From assembly GCF_003265705.1 (NCBI RefSeq), contig NW_020312775.1, forward strand, positions 5,904,546-5,968,545: a DNA stretch of 64,000 bases, read 5' to 3'. The stretch's first letter is position 1, and each line of letters begins with the position of its first letter. Origin of the DNA: Callorhinus ursinus (taxonomy: Eukaryota; Chordata; Mammalia; Carnivora; Otariidae). Of the stretch, positions 47,335 to 57,555 are shown piece by piece. The position numbers were made by a program, and so were the translations under genes. The notes beneath the pieces are model-generated. The model was not told the origin of the DNA, searched no databases, and saw nothing but the letters and a program-made list of their open reading frames with translations.

Positions 47335-47880
47335 TTTCACTTAAAAGAATCAAAAATCACTCATAAAGGAAAAAAATAAGATTATTGTCAGACTTTGATA
47401 GCAAAGCTTTATCCAGAGGAAAAAGTAGTAACATCCTCAAGATAGCCAAGGAAAGGAAAAGTGAGCCCAGGTTTTATATCCAGGTTGAACTTCAAATAAA
47501 AAAAAAACACAGACAAATTTATCAACATTCAAGAACTTAGGGAATATTGCTCTCATGAGGCCTTTTACACTTTAGAGAATAAGTTTCTGACCACTCATAT
47601 ATCTGGAGAGATGTCCTCAAACTAAGCCTGATGGTATTGATCACTGAAAACAGTTAACACCATAGACAAGAGAAGCAACCAAACATTTTATACCTCCAAA
47701 TAGAGGAGCACATCACCACCTAGGAAGTCAAAAGAAGAAACAATCAACTAAAATTTGATCAAGTCTATGGAACCAACTATCAATATACAGGAAATGCAGA
47801 GCAAAGCAAAATCAAGACTATGGGAAAATCTAGAGGACAAAAGACATGGTTTCTTCAACAAATAATTGCAAGGAAAATAG
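47335..47880 (+). repeat. HAL1-like (ORF1-type L1) relic
   Basis: AGACTTTGATAGCAAAGC, then AAGGAAAGGAAAAGTGAGCC and AACATTCAAGAACTTAGGGA recall the 3' half of HAL1, an ORF1-only LINE. Highly diverged. Confidence 0.55.
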
Positions 47881-49162
47881 GATGGAGGAGAAACTTTAGA
47901 TTAAGAGTTGCAGGAATTCTTGGCTGGGAAGATGGTAGAGTAAGAGGATCCTAAACTCACCTCATCCCATGAATACAACTAGATAACACTCACATCAGCA
48001 TAAATAACCCAGAAAATGACCTAAAGAGTGGCAGAACAAACTTCACAACTAGAAGTAGAGAAGAGGCAACGTTGAAGAGGGCAGGAAGGGCAGAGATATA
48101 GTGGGGAGCAAAACAGGTATCATCTGTCCATGGAGGGTAGGGAGGGAGCCACAGATGCAGAGAAGGGCAAGAAAGAGACTGTTACACTGGGGAGCCCACA
48201 TGAGGAAGATGAATCCTTATAACATTTGGCTTTGTAAGTAAAAGGGGCCGAATTTCATGAGTTCTTACAATCATAGGGACTTAAAGCCAGGAATTTAAAA
48301 AAATCAGTGGGCTTGGTTCTGGGAAAGCCCAGAAAGCAATAGGAAGCTGAGTCCCAGCCCTTAAAGAGACAGTATGACAAATAGCCCACAAAGATAAAGT
48401 GTAGAAGTAGCAGTTTCAAAAATGCCTAGGGAATATGGGAGGAAGAGCTATTTACTCACCTCAGAGCATATCCCAGAAGGGCAGTGTTCATAGGAAGACC
48501 CCTCCTAGAAACAAAGGACCTGGCAGGTGCTATCTCCCTGTGGGAACCAGTGCAGCACCAACACTCACTACCTACTTCGCTTACACCAAGATCCTTACTC
48601 TTGTGTTTCAGCAGATTCACCCTATCAAATCATAATTGCCTCAGTCCCAACATTGTCGGTCCCTTCCCCCAGAAGACTCACACAAACCTTGCCAACACCT
48701 TGTCTCTCAATTAGTGTGTTCTGTGGGGCTTCCATCCTGGGAGCAGTGGTGGTGGCAGGCCCTGTGGAAGCCCGAGGCCATCTTGTTATAACTTTGTGCC
48801 CCACCCACACAGCCCTGGTCCCTGCAGCCACAGCTGCAGGTGTCACTTTGCAAGAAGACCTTCACATACCTTGTTAAAACTATATGCCCCACCCAGGCAG
48901 GGGAGAAAACACTGCCTACAACAGGCATGGGAAGCCTCTGCAGACAACTGGACTGAAGAAAAAAGTGGCCAGGACACACTAGCAGGTCATATGCAACACA
49001 AATAAGATACATGCCCTGAAATGCCAGGTTCTGGGGAGGAGGGAACACTGCAATGCAGGGCAAGGCACTACAGGACCTCTTCTTTGTTGAGGCTATTACT
49101 TTCAAGGGCAAAAGAGTACCTGACTTTCCTAACACACAGAAACAGACACAAAGAATTAGACA

Positions 49163-50030
49163 AAATGAAGAGATAGAGAAATGTGTCCCAAATGAAAGAA
49201 TAGGAAAAAAAACACAGCAAAAGACCTAAGTGAAATGAATATAAGAAATATGCCTGATAGAGAATTTAAAGTAATGATCATAAAGATACTCACTGGATTT
49301 GAGGAAAAAGGGGAGGACATCAGTGAGACTCTTAACAAAGTGATAAAAAAGAACCAATCAGAAATGAAGAATACTAAATTAAATTAAAACTACACTACAT
49401 GGAAAAAAATAGCAGGCTAGAAGAAGCAGGGGAAAGAATTAGTGATCTAGAAGACAGAATAATGGAAATTAATCAAGATGAGCAGGTGGGAGAAAAAATA
49501 TGCAAAATGAAAATAGACTTAGAGAAATCAGTGACTCCATCAAGCATAAAGATATGTGCATTATAAGGATCCCAGAAGAAAAGAGAAAAAGGGGACAAGA
49601 AATTTATTTGAAGAAATAATAATCTGGGGGAAGTAAACAAATATCCAGATCCAGGAGGCACAGAGATCCCCCAACAAAATCAACCGAAGGACGTCCATAC
49701 CAAGACACATAGCAATTAAAATGGCAAAAAGTAGTGATAATTTTAAAAGAAGCAAGAGAAAAGAGGACAGTTAGATACAATAGAAACTTGATAAGGCTAT
49801 CAGGAGATTTTTCAGCACAAATCTGCAGGCCAGAAGGCATGGCATGATATATTCAAAGTGCTAAAAGGGAAAAATCTGCAGCCAATACTCTATCCAGCAA
49901 GGCTATCATTCAGAAGGAGACAGAAAGAGTTTCTCAGACAAAAAAAAAAAAAGTTAAAGGCGTTCATGACCACTAAACAGTCCTACAAGAAATGTTATAG
50001 GGGACTCTTTTATTGGAACAGAAAGCCTGT
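49163..50030 (+). pseudogene. L1-D ORF1 remnant
   Basis: ATGAAGAGATAGAG begins a frame with an immediate stop. The coiled-coil part (KILTGFEEKGEDISETLNK-like) is at 49282-49340, and the C-terminal part (NLQPILYPARLSF-like) at 49858-49920. Stops and frameshifts occur throughout. Confidence 0.75.
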
Positions 50031-51578
50031 AATTAAGAGTATAAAAAGTAGGAAACACAAAATCAAAAAAATAAGCTATATCTGTAAAAAACAGTGAAAG
50101 AATTAACAAAATAAAAGGATGTAAAATATGACACTATATACATGAAATATGGTGAGGACAGGAATAAAGAAAAGGTTCAAACTTAAGTGACCATCAACTT
50201 AATGTAGACTGCTATATGCAGAAGAGGTTATATACAAACCTAATGGTAACCACGAATCAAAAACCAGTAATAGACAACGCAAAGAATAAAGAGAAAGGAA
50301 TCCATGTATAACACTAAAGAAAGCAAGAAAACCATGAAAGAGAGCAAGAGAAGAAGGAATCAGAGAAAAACTACAAAAACTACCACAAAAAAACAAGTAA
50401 CAAAATGACAACAAATACACATCAATAATTACATTGAATGTAAAATTACATGAAAAACTATAAGCCAACAAATTGGACAACCTAGAAGAAATGGATAAAT
50501 TCCTAGAAACATACAACTTACCAAAAGGGAAGCAGGAAGAAATAGAAAATTTGAGCAGACTGATTATCAGAAAGGAAATTGAGTCTGTAATAAAAAAAAA
50601 AAAACCTCCCAACAAACAAAAATCCAGGACCAGATGGCTTCACAGGAGAGTTCTACCAAACAATTAAAGAAGAGTTAATACCTATTCTTTACAAACAATT
50701 CCAAAAATAGAAGAGGAAGGAAAACTTCAAATTCATTTTATGAAGCCAGCACTACCTTGATACCAAAACCAGATAAAAATACCACAAAAAAGAGAACTAC
50801 AGACCAATATCTCTGGTGAGCATAGATGCAAAAATCCTCAACAGAATATTAACAAATTGAATCAAAAAATACTTAAAAAATCATTCATCACGATCAAGTG
50901 GGATTTATTCCTGGTGTGCAAGACTGGTTCAATATTTGCAAATCATTCAGTGTGATACAACACATCAATAAGAGAAAGGATAAGAACCATATGATGCCTT
51001 CAGTAGATGCAGGAAAAACTTTTGTCAAAGTACAATATCAATGTATGATAAAAGCCCTCAACAAAGTAGGTCTAGAGGAAACATACCTCAACATAATAGA
51101 GGCCTTATATGAAAAATCCTTGAACATCATTCTCAATGGGGAAAAACTGAGAGGTTTCCCCCTAAGGTCAGGAACAAGACAGGGATGATGACTCCCACCA
51201 CTTCTATTCAACATAGTACTGGAAGTCCTAGCCACAGCAATCAGACAACAAAAAGAAATAAAAGGAATCTAAATCAGTAATGAAGAAATAAAACTTTCAG
51301 TATTTGCAAATGACATGATACTATATTTAGAAAACCCAAAAGACTCTACTCAAAAGACTACTAGATGGATAAATGAATTCAGAGCTGTTGCAGGATACAA
51401 AATCAATATACAGAAATCTGTTGCATTTCTATACACTAATAACACAGCAGCAGAAAGAGAAATTAAGAAAACAATTGCATTTACACTTGCACCAAAAATA
51501 ATAAAATATCTAGAAATAAACTTAACCAAAGACATTAAAAGACCTGTACTCTGAAAAAGAAAAAACACTGATGAAAGA

Positions 51579-51773
51579 TGGGGGTACCTGGGTGGTTCAG
51601 TTGGTTAAGCATCTGACTCTTGGTTTTGGCTCAGGTCATGATCTCACGGTCGTGAGATCGAGCCCAGCATCAGGCTCTGTCCTCAGCAAAGAGTCTGCTT
51701 CCCTTCTCCCTCTTCCTCTGTCCCTTACCCCACTCACACACTCTTTCTCCAAGATAAATAATCTTAAAAAAAT
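51579..51773 (+). mobile_element. CAN SINE in L1-D, associated with target deletion
   Basis: Head GGGGTACCTGGGTGGTTCAG, body with CTCACGGTCGTGAGATCGAG, tail AATAATCTTAAAAAAAT. On its right, L1 resumes about 190 bp further along ORF2 than where it stopped on the left, judged against 735-923 of the first L1. No TSD is visible. Confidence 0.88.
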
Positions 51774-52871
51774 ACTGACCCCAAGTAGCCAAAGCAATCT
51801 TGAAAAAGAAAAGCAAAGCTGTAGGCATCACAATTTTGGACTTCAAGTTATATTACTGTGCTGTAGTAAATCAAAATAGTATGGTCCTGGCAGAAAAATA
51901 AACACATAGATCAATGGAACAGAATAGAAAGCACAGAAATATACTGGTGATTGTATGGTCAATTAATTTTTGACAAAGGAGGCAAAAATAACCAACAGGA
52001 AAAAGTCTCTTCAACAAATGTTGTTGGAAAAACTGGACAGCTACCTGCAAAAGCATGAAACTGGAACACTTTATTACATCATACACAAAAATAAATTCAA
52101 AATGGATTAAAGACCTAAATGTGATACCTGAAACCACAAAAATCATAGCAGAGAGCCCTGGCAGTAATTTCTCTGACATCAGGTATGTCTAGGTATTTCT
52201 CATAAGGAAAGGGAAACATAAGCAAAAATAAACTATTGGGGCTACATCAAAATAAAACAAAAAGTTTCTGCACAGCAAAGGAAAACAACAAAACTAAAAG
52301 ACAACCTACTGAATGGGAGAAGATATTTGCAAGTGGCATATCTAACAAAGGGTTGGTATCCAAAATATATAAAGAAATTATAAAACTCAACACCCCCCAA
52401 AAAATGATCCAATTGAAAAATGGGCAGAAGACATGAACAGACATTTCTCCAAAGCAGACACAGATGGCCAACAGACACATGAAAAGATGCTCAAAAATCA
52501 CTCATCATTAGCGAAATGTAAATCAAAACTACAATGAGATATCACCTCACAACTGCCAGAATGGTTAAAATAAAGATCTCAGGAAACAACAAGGATGGGA
52601 AGGATGTGGTGAAAAAGAACCTTGTGCACTGTCAGTGGGAATGCCAATTTGTGCAGCCACTGTGCAGTATGGAGATTCCTCAAAAAATTAGAAATAGAAC
52701 TACCCTATATCCAGGATTTGCACTACTGGGTGTTTACTAAAAAAATACAAAAACACTAATTCGAAAGGATAAATGTACATTATGTTTACTGTAGCATTAT
52801 TTACAATAGCCAAACTATAGAAGCAGCCCGAGTGTCCATAGATAGATGAATGAATAAAGAAGAGGTGGTAA

Positions 52872-52897
52872 ACACACACACACACACACACACACAG
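52872..52897. repeat. (CA)n microsatellite in L1-D
   Basis: Same L1 position as the tract at 14149-14193. Confidence 0.93.
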
Positions 52898-53293
52898 ACA
52901 CATGAGAACGGAATATTATTCAGCCATAAAAAGAATAAAATCTTGCCATTTGCAACAAAATGGATGGAGTTAGAGGGGATAATGGTAACTGAAATAAGCC
53001 AGTCAGAGAAAAATTAAATATATGATTTCACTCATATGTGGAATTTAAGAAACAAAACAAATGAACAAAGGAAATAAAAAGAGACAAAAAAGAATCTTAA
53101 GCTTTGAGAACAAACTGATGGTTCTGATGGTTACTAGAGAGCAGGTGGGTGAGAGGATGAGTGGAAGGTGAAGAGGATTAAGAGTACACTTATCTTGATG
53201 AACACTCAGTAATATATGGAGTTGTTGAATCACTGTATTGTACACCTGAAACTTATATAACACTGTATGTTGATTGTAATTAAAATTTTAAAA

Positions 53294-53788
53294 AAGAGTC
53301 ATAGAAATCATCAGGGGGAGGCATAACTAAGGCAATGTTTATGAATGAATATTTAGGTGATAATCTTATAAAGAATTGACTACCAGAAAGGTCAGAATAG
53401 ACATTACCTTTGAGGAGTTGGAGATGGTTGTGATTAGAATGGCTTTCTGGGTTAGCTGGCAAAATTTTAATTTTTAAACCTGATTTGTAACCTAGTTGGC
53501 TGATTACAAGGGTATTTGCCTCATAATAATTCCTTAAGCTATACATTTGTTTTATGCAGTTTTCTATATCTGTTATATTTTAAAATAAAAAGTTTTTTTA
53601 AAGAAAAACACTTTATTTCACACTGGTTCTCTTTCCTTTTTTCAGCAGTGAGACATTAGCACCCAGCCTGAATATGCATAATTTTACAGCAGGGGCATAG
53701 AGGGCAGGGCTAGATTGTTCTAATTGCTTAGGAAATAAAGATAGCTCAGGGATTATTCAGTATTTTGGAGTAAAAAAAAAAAAGTCAT
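53294..53788. other. Unannotated sequence, perhaps an old LINE end
   Basis: The stretch ending TTTTATGCAGTTTTCTATAT and ATTTTAAAATAAAAAG (about 53553-53591) looks like a diverged LINE 3' end. Otherwise nothing. Confidence 0.35.
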
Positions 53789-54373
53789 GAAAAACACATT
53801 CCTGAGATCTTGCCATTTGCAATGACGTGGATGGAACTGGAGGGTGTTATGCTGAGTGAAATAAGTCAATCAGAGAAAGACATGTATCATATGACCTCAC
53901 TGATATGCGGAATTCTTAATCTCAGGAAACAAACTGAGGGTTGCTGGAGTGGTGGGGGGTGGGAGGGGTGGGGTGATTGGGTGGTAGACATTGGGGAGGG
54001 TATGTGCTATGGTGAGTGCTGTGAATTGTGCAAGACTGTTGAATCACAGATCTGTACCTCTGAAACAAATAATGCAATATATGTTAGGAAAAAAAAAGAA
54101 GATAGCAGGAGGGGAAGAATGAAGTGGGGGAAATCAGAGGGGGAGACGAACCATGAGAGACGATGGACTCTGAAAAACAAACTGAGGGTTCTAGAGGGGA
54201 GGAGGTGGGGGGATGGGTTAGCCTGGTGATGGGTATTAAAGAGGGCACGTTCTGTGTGGAGCACTGGGTGTTATACACAAACAATGAATCATGGAACACT
54301 ACATCAAAAACTACTGATGTAATGTATGATGATTAACATAACAAAAAAATTTAAAGAAAAACCCCACATTCCT
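53789..54373 (+). mobile_element. 5'-truncated young L1, with TSD
   Basis: It starts within the ORF2 C-terminus at about 53804 (GAGATCTTGCCATTTGCAAT) and ends at about 54350. The TSD is GAAAAACACATTCCT (53789-53803) and GAAAAACCCCACATTCCT (54356-54373). ORF2 is open from 53810 to 54229 (139 aa), about 106 codons beyond the stop used by older copies. Confidence 0.9.
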
Positions 54374-54557
54374 CCACTTTTTGTCCCCTACAAGTGTCAT
54401 ACGTTTCATTATTTCTTTTATAAATGTGGCTTCCTCTCTAGTAATCAAAGTTATGAATTAAAATATCAGTAAATTTTATACATATAAATCGGTCAACCCC
54501 TCATGAAAATCAGCATTTTTACATAAAATCTGTGATTCTGTCGCACTTTAAGAGATC

Positions 54558-54775
54558 AGAAATGTGTCTTTTTAAAAGATTTATTTATTTATTTATTTAT
54601 TTTAGGGAGTGGGGGAGGAGCAGAGGGAGAGAGAATCTCAAGCAGATTCCCCGCTGAGCACCTAGCCTGACCTGGGGCTCAATCTCACAACCCTGAGATC
54701 ATGACTTGAGCCGAAATCGAGAGTCAGAGGCTTACCTGAATGAGCCACCCAAGTGCCCCCAGAAACATGTCTTTT
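54558..54775 (-). mobile_element. CAN SINE, minus strand, with TSD
   Basis: TSD AGAAATGTGTCTTTT (54558-54572) and AGAAACATGTCTTTT (54761-54775). ATTTATTTATTTATTT tail side at left, tRNA-derived end GAGCCACCCAAGTGCCCCC at right. Confidence 0.94.
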
Positions 54776-54926
54776 ATATATATCACTATTTCTTCAATAT
54801 CATATAAAAATAAGTCACCAAAAATAAGCTCAATTATGTCCACATGTACTAAAATAGAAGAAAGACCGTGTAGAAGAAAGTAAAATCTACCAGATTCACA
54901 ACCTGCCCTTAGCTTCATTATTTTGT
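54776..54926. other. Short single-copy spacer
   Basis: Nothing is identified between the SINE and the twin-primed L1. Confidence 0.4.
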
Positions 54927-57038
54927 TGCTAGCTCATTTCTTTTTTTTTTGTTTTATTATGCTACGTTAATCACCATACATTACATCATTAGGTTTTTTT
55001 TTTCCCTTAAGGAAAACCATTTAATCTCGTTTTTTTTTATTATGTTATGTTAACCACCATACATTACATCATTAGTTTTTGATGTAGTGTTCCATGATTC
55101 ACTGATTGCGTGTAACACCCAGTGCTCCATTCAGTACGTGCCCTCTTTAATACCCATCACCAGGCTAACCCATCCCCCACCCCCTCCCCTCTAGAACCCT
55201 CAGTTTGTTTCTCAGAGTCCATAGTCTCTCGTGGTTCATCTCCACCTCCTATTTCCCCCCCTTCATTTTTCCCTTCCTGCTAACTTCTTCTTTTTTTTTT
55301 TTTAACATATAATGTATTATTTGTTTCAGAGGTACAGGTCTGTGATTCAACAGTCTCACACAATTCACAGCACTCACCATAGCACATACCCTCCCCAATA
55401 TCTATCACCCAACCACCCCATCCCTCCCACCCCCCACCACTCCAGCAACCCTCAGTTTGTTTCCTGAGATTAAGAATTACTCTTGTCAGTGAGATCATAT
55501 GATACATGTCTTTCTCTGATTGACTTATTTCGCTCAGCCTAATACCCTCCCGTTCCATCCATGTCATTGCAAATGGCAAGATGTCATTCCTTTTGATGGC
55601 TGCATAATATTCCACTGTATGTATATACCACTTCTTCTTTATCCATTTATCTGTTGATGGACATCTTGGCTCTTTCCATAGTTCAACTATTGTGGACATT
55701 GCTGCTATAAACATTGGGGTGCATGTACCCCTTGGGATCCCTACATTTGTATCTTTGGGGTAAATACCCAGGAGTGCAATTGGTGGGTCGTAGGGCAGCT
55801 TTATTTTCAACTTTTTGAGGAACCTCCATACTGTTTTCCACAGTGGCTGCACCACCTTGCATTCCCACCAACAGTGTAGGAGAGTTCCCTTTTCTCCGCA
55901 TCCCCGCCAACATCTGTCATTTCCTGACTTGTTAATTTTATCCATTCTGACTGGTGTGAGGTGGTATCTCATTGAGGTTTTGATTGGATTTCCCTGATGC
56001 TGAGCGATGTTGAACACTTTTTCATGTGTCTGTTGGCCATTTCGATGTCTTCTTTGGAAAAAAATGTCTGGTCATGTCTTCTGCCCATTTCTTGATTGGA
56101 TCATTTGTTCATTGGGTGTTGAGTTTGATGACTTCTTTATGGATTTTGGATACTAGCCCTTTATCTGATATGTCATTTGCAAATATCTTCTCCCATTCTG
56201 TCGGTTGTCTTTTGCTTTTGTTGACTGTTTCCTTTGCTGTGCAAAAGCTTTTTATCTTGATGAGGTCCCAATAGTTCATTTTTGCCCTTGCTTCTCTTGC
56301 CTTTGGCGATGTTTCTAGGAAGAAGTCGCTGCAGCTGGGGTCGAAGAGGTTGCTGCCTGTGTTCTCCTTTAGGATTTTGATGGACTCCTGTCTCACATTT
56401 AGGTCTTTCAACCATTTTGAGTCTATTTTTGTGTGTGGTGTAAGGAAATGGTCGAGTTTCATTCTTCTGCATGTGGCTGTCTAATTTTCCCAACACCATT
56501 TGTTGAAGAGACTGTCTTTTTTCCATTGGACATTCTTTCCTGCTTTGTCACCCAAAACCATAAGATACCTAGGAATAAATTCAACCAAAGAGGCAAAGGA
56601 TCTCTACTCAGAAAACTATAAAATACTCATGAAGGAAATGGAGGAAGACACAAAGAAATGGAAAAACGTTCCATGCTCATGGACTGGAAGAACAAATATC
56701 GTGAAGATGTCAATGCTACCTAGAGCAATCTACACATTTAATGCAATCCCTATCAAAATACCATCCACTTTTTTCAAAGAAATGGAACAAATCATCCTAA
56801 AATTTGTATGGAACCAGAAAAGACACCGAATAGCCAGAGGAATGTGGAAAAAGAAAAGCAAAGCTGGTGTCATCAAAATTCTGGACTTCCAGCTCTATTA
56901 CAAAGCTGTAATCATCAAGACAGTATGGTGCTGGCACAAAAACAGATGCATAGATCAGTGGAACAGAATAGAGAGCCCGGAAATGGACTCTCAACTCTAT
57001 GGTCAACTAATCTTCGACAAAGGTGCTAGCTCATTTCT
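54927..57038 (-). mobile_element. Young L1 with 5' inversion (twin priming) and TSD
   Basis: The perfect 15-bp TSD TGCTAGCTCATTTCT is at 54927-54941 and 57024-57038. The 3' part (about 54942-56548) is in minus orientation. At 56549 it joins an L1 piece in plus orientation (56549-57023), which covers the ORF2 segment just upstream. The two pieces share GACAAAG at the joint. The 3' end is doubled (see the findings). The minus-strand ORF2 C-terminus is open over 55280-56017 (245 aa). Confidence 0.96.
55280..56017 (-). pseudogene. L1 ORF2 C-terminal fragment, open 245 codons
   Basis: It carries the CCHC-like cysteine region of L1 ORF2p ([18 protein letters not shown]) and the YPKDTNVGI, WKEPRCPSTDKW and YHMISL segments. 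It then continues in frame for about 60 codons past the old stop position. Cut off from any start codon of its own, it is not expected to be expressed. Confidence 0.8.
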
Positions 57039-57064
57039 ATTACCCATGAGGCTTGTCTTTTATA

Positions 57065-57300
57065 ATATAAATAATAATTTTATTTTTAAACTTTTGTTAA
57101 CAGAAAATTTCAGGTATATACAGAAGTAGATATAGTAGTATAGTGGACCTCCATCTACTCATCTTGTAGCCTCAAGAATTATCAATACATGGCTGATCTC
57201 GTTTTATCTATACACATATCTAATCCTCTTTCTCACTGGATTATTTTGAAGGAAATCCTAAACATTTTATTATTTTCATTAAAAAATTGCTTTCAATAAA
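57065..57300 (-). repeat. Old L1M 3' fragment, minus strand
   Basis: AATTATCAATACATGGCTGA, then ATTATTTTGAAGGAAATCC recall antisense old L1M 3'UTR. Diverged. Confidence 0.5.
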
Positions 57301-57555
57301 GTAAGCAACAAGAAACTCTTTAAGAAAGCAGCATGCACAAAGAGCCAAATACTTCCAGTTAACACTAGTGCCTACATGAAAGCTAAGCCAACAGAACTCT
57401 GCACCTCAATCCAGAAAATGTGTATTATTTTGCTAAAGCTTCAGTTTCCACCTTTGTAGTTAAACTTATACTATTAATTATCACCATGCCAATGGGATAT
57501 CAAAACCAACTTTTGCAGCAACACTATCCAGAAAATTCTTAATATCTTACTAAAG
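57301..57555. other. Short unannotated interval
   Basis: Nothing is recognised. Confidence 0.35.

Larger units (their letters stand above)
50428..53040 (+). pseudogene. L1-D ORF2 remnant lacking the endonuclease
   Basis: The start (ATTACATTGAATGTAAAATTA) is joined to the [26 protein letters not shown] segment at about 50453, so about 1.1 kb of endonuclease sequence is missing. RT continues at 50898-51188 ([16 protein letters not shown]), and the FADD site near 51303-51314 reads FAND. The C-terminus runs to about 53040. A SINE with an adjacent deletion splits it. Confidence 0.85.
47918..53293 (+). mobile_element. L1-D: older LINE-1 with endonuclease deletion
   Basis: It starts near TGGCTGGGAAGATGGTAGAG (47921). 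A 5'UTR runs to about 49160 and ORF1 remnants to about 50030, followed by an inter-ORF region. ORF2 then begins at about 50428 but jumps at about 50453 to the segment just before RT. The 3' end is near 53290. A tentative diverged TSD is AAGAGTTGCAGGAAT (47903-47917) / AAGAGTCATAGAAAT (53294-53308), whose four mismatches are all transitions. A SINE is inserted at 51579. Confidence 0.88.

Noticed and set aside
55280..56017. 245-codon minus-strand frame as a standalone gene
   Set aside because: It is the ORF2 C-terminus of a young, 5'-inverted L1.
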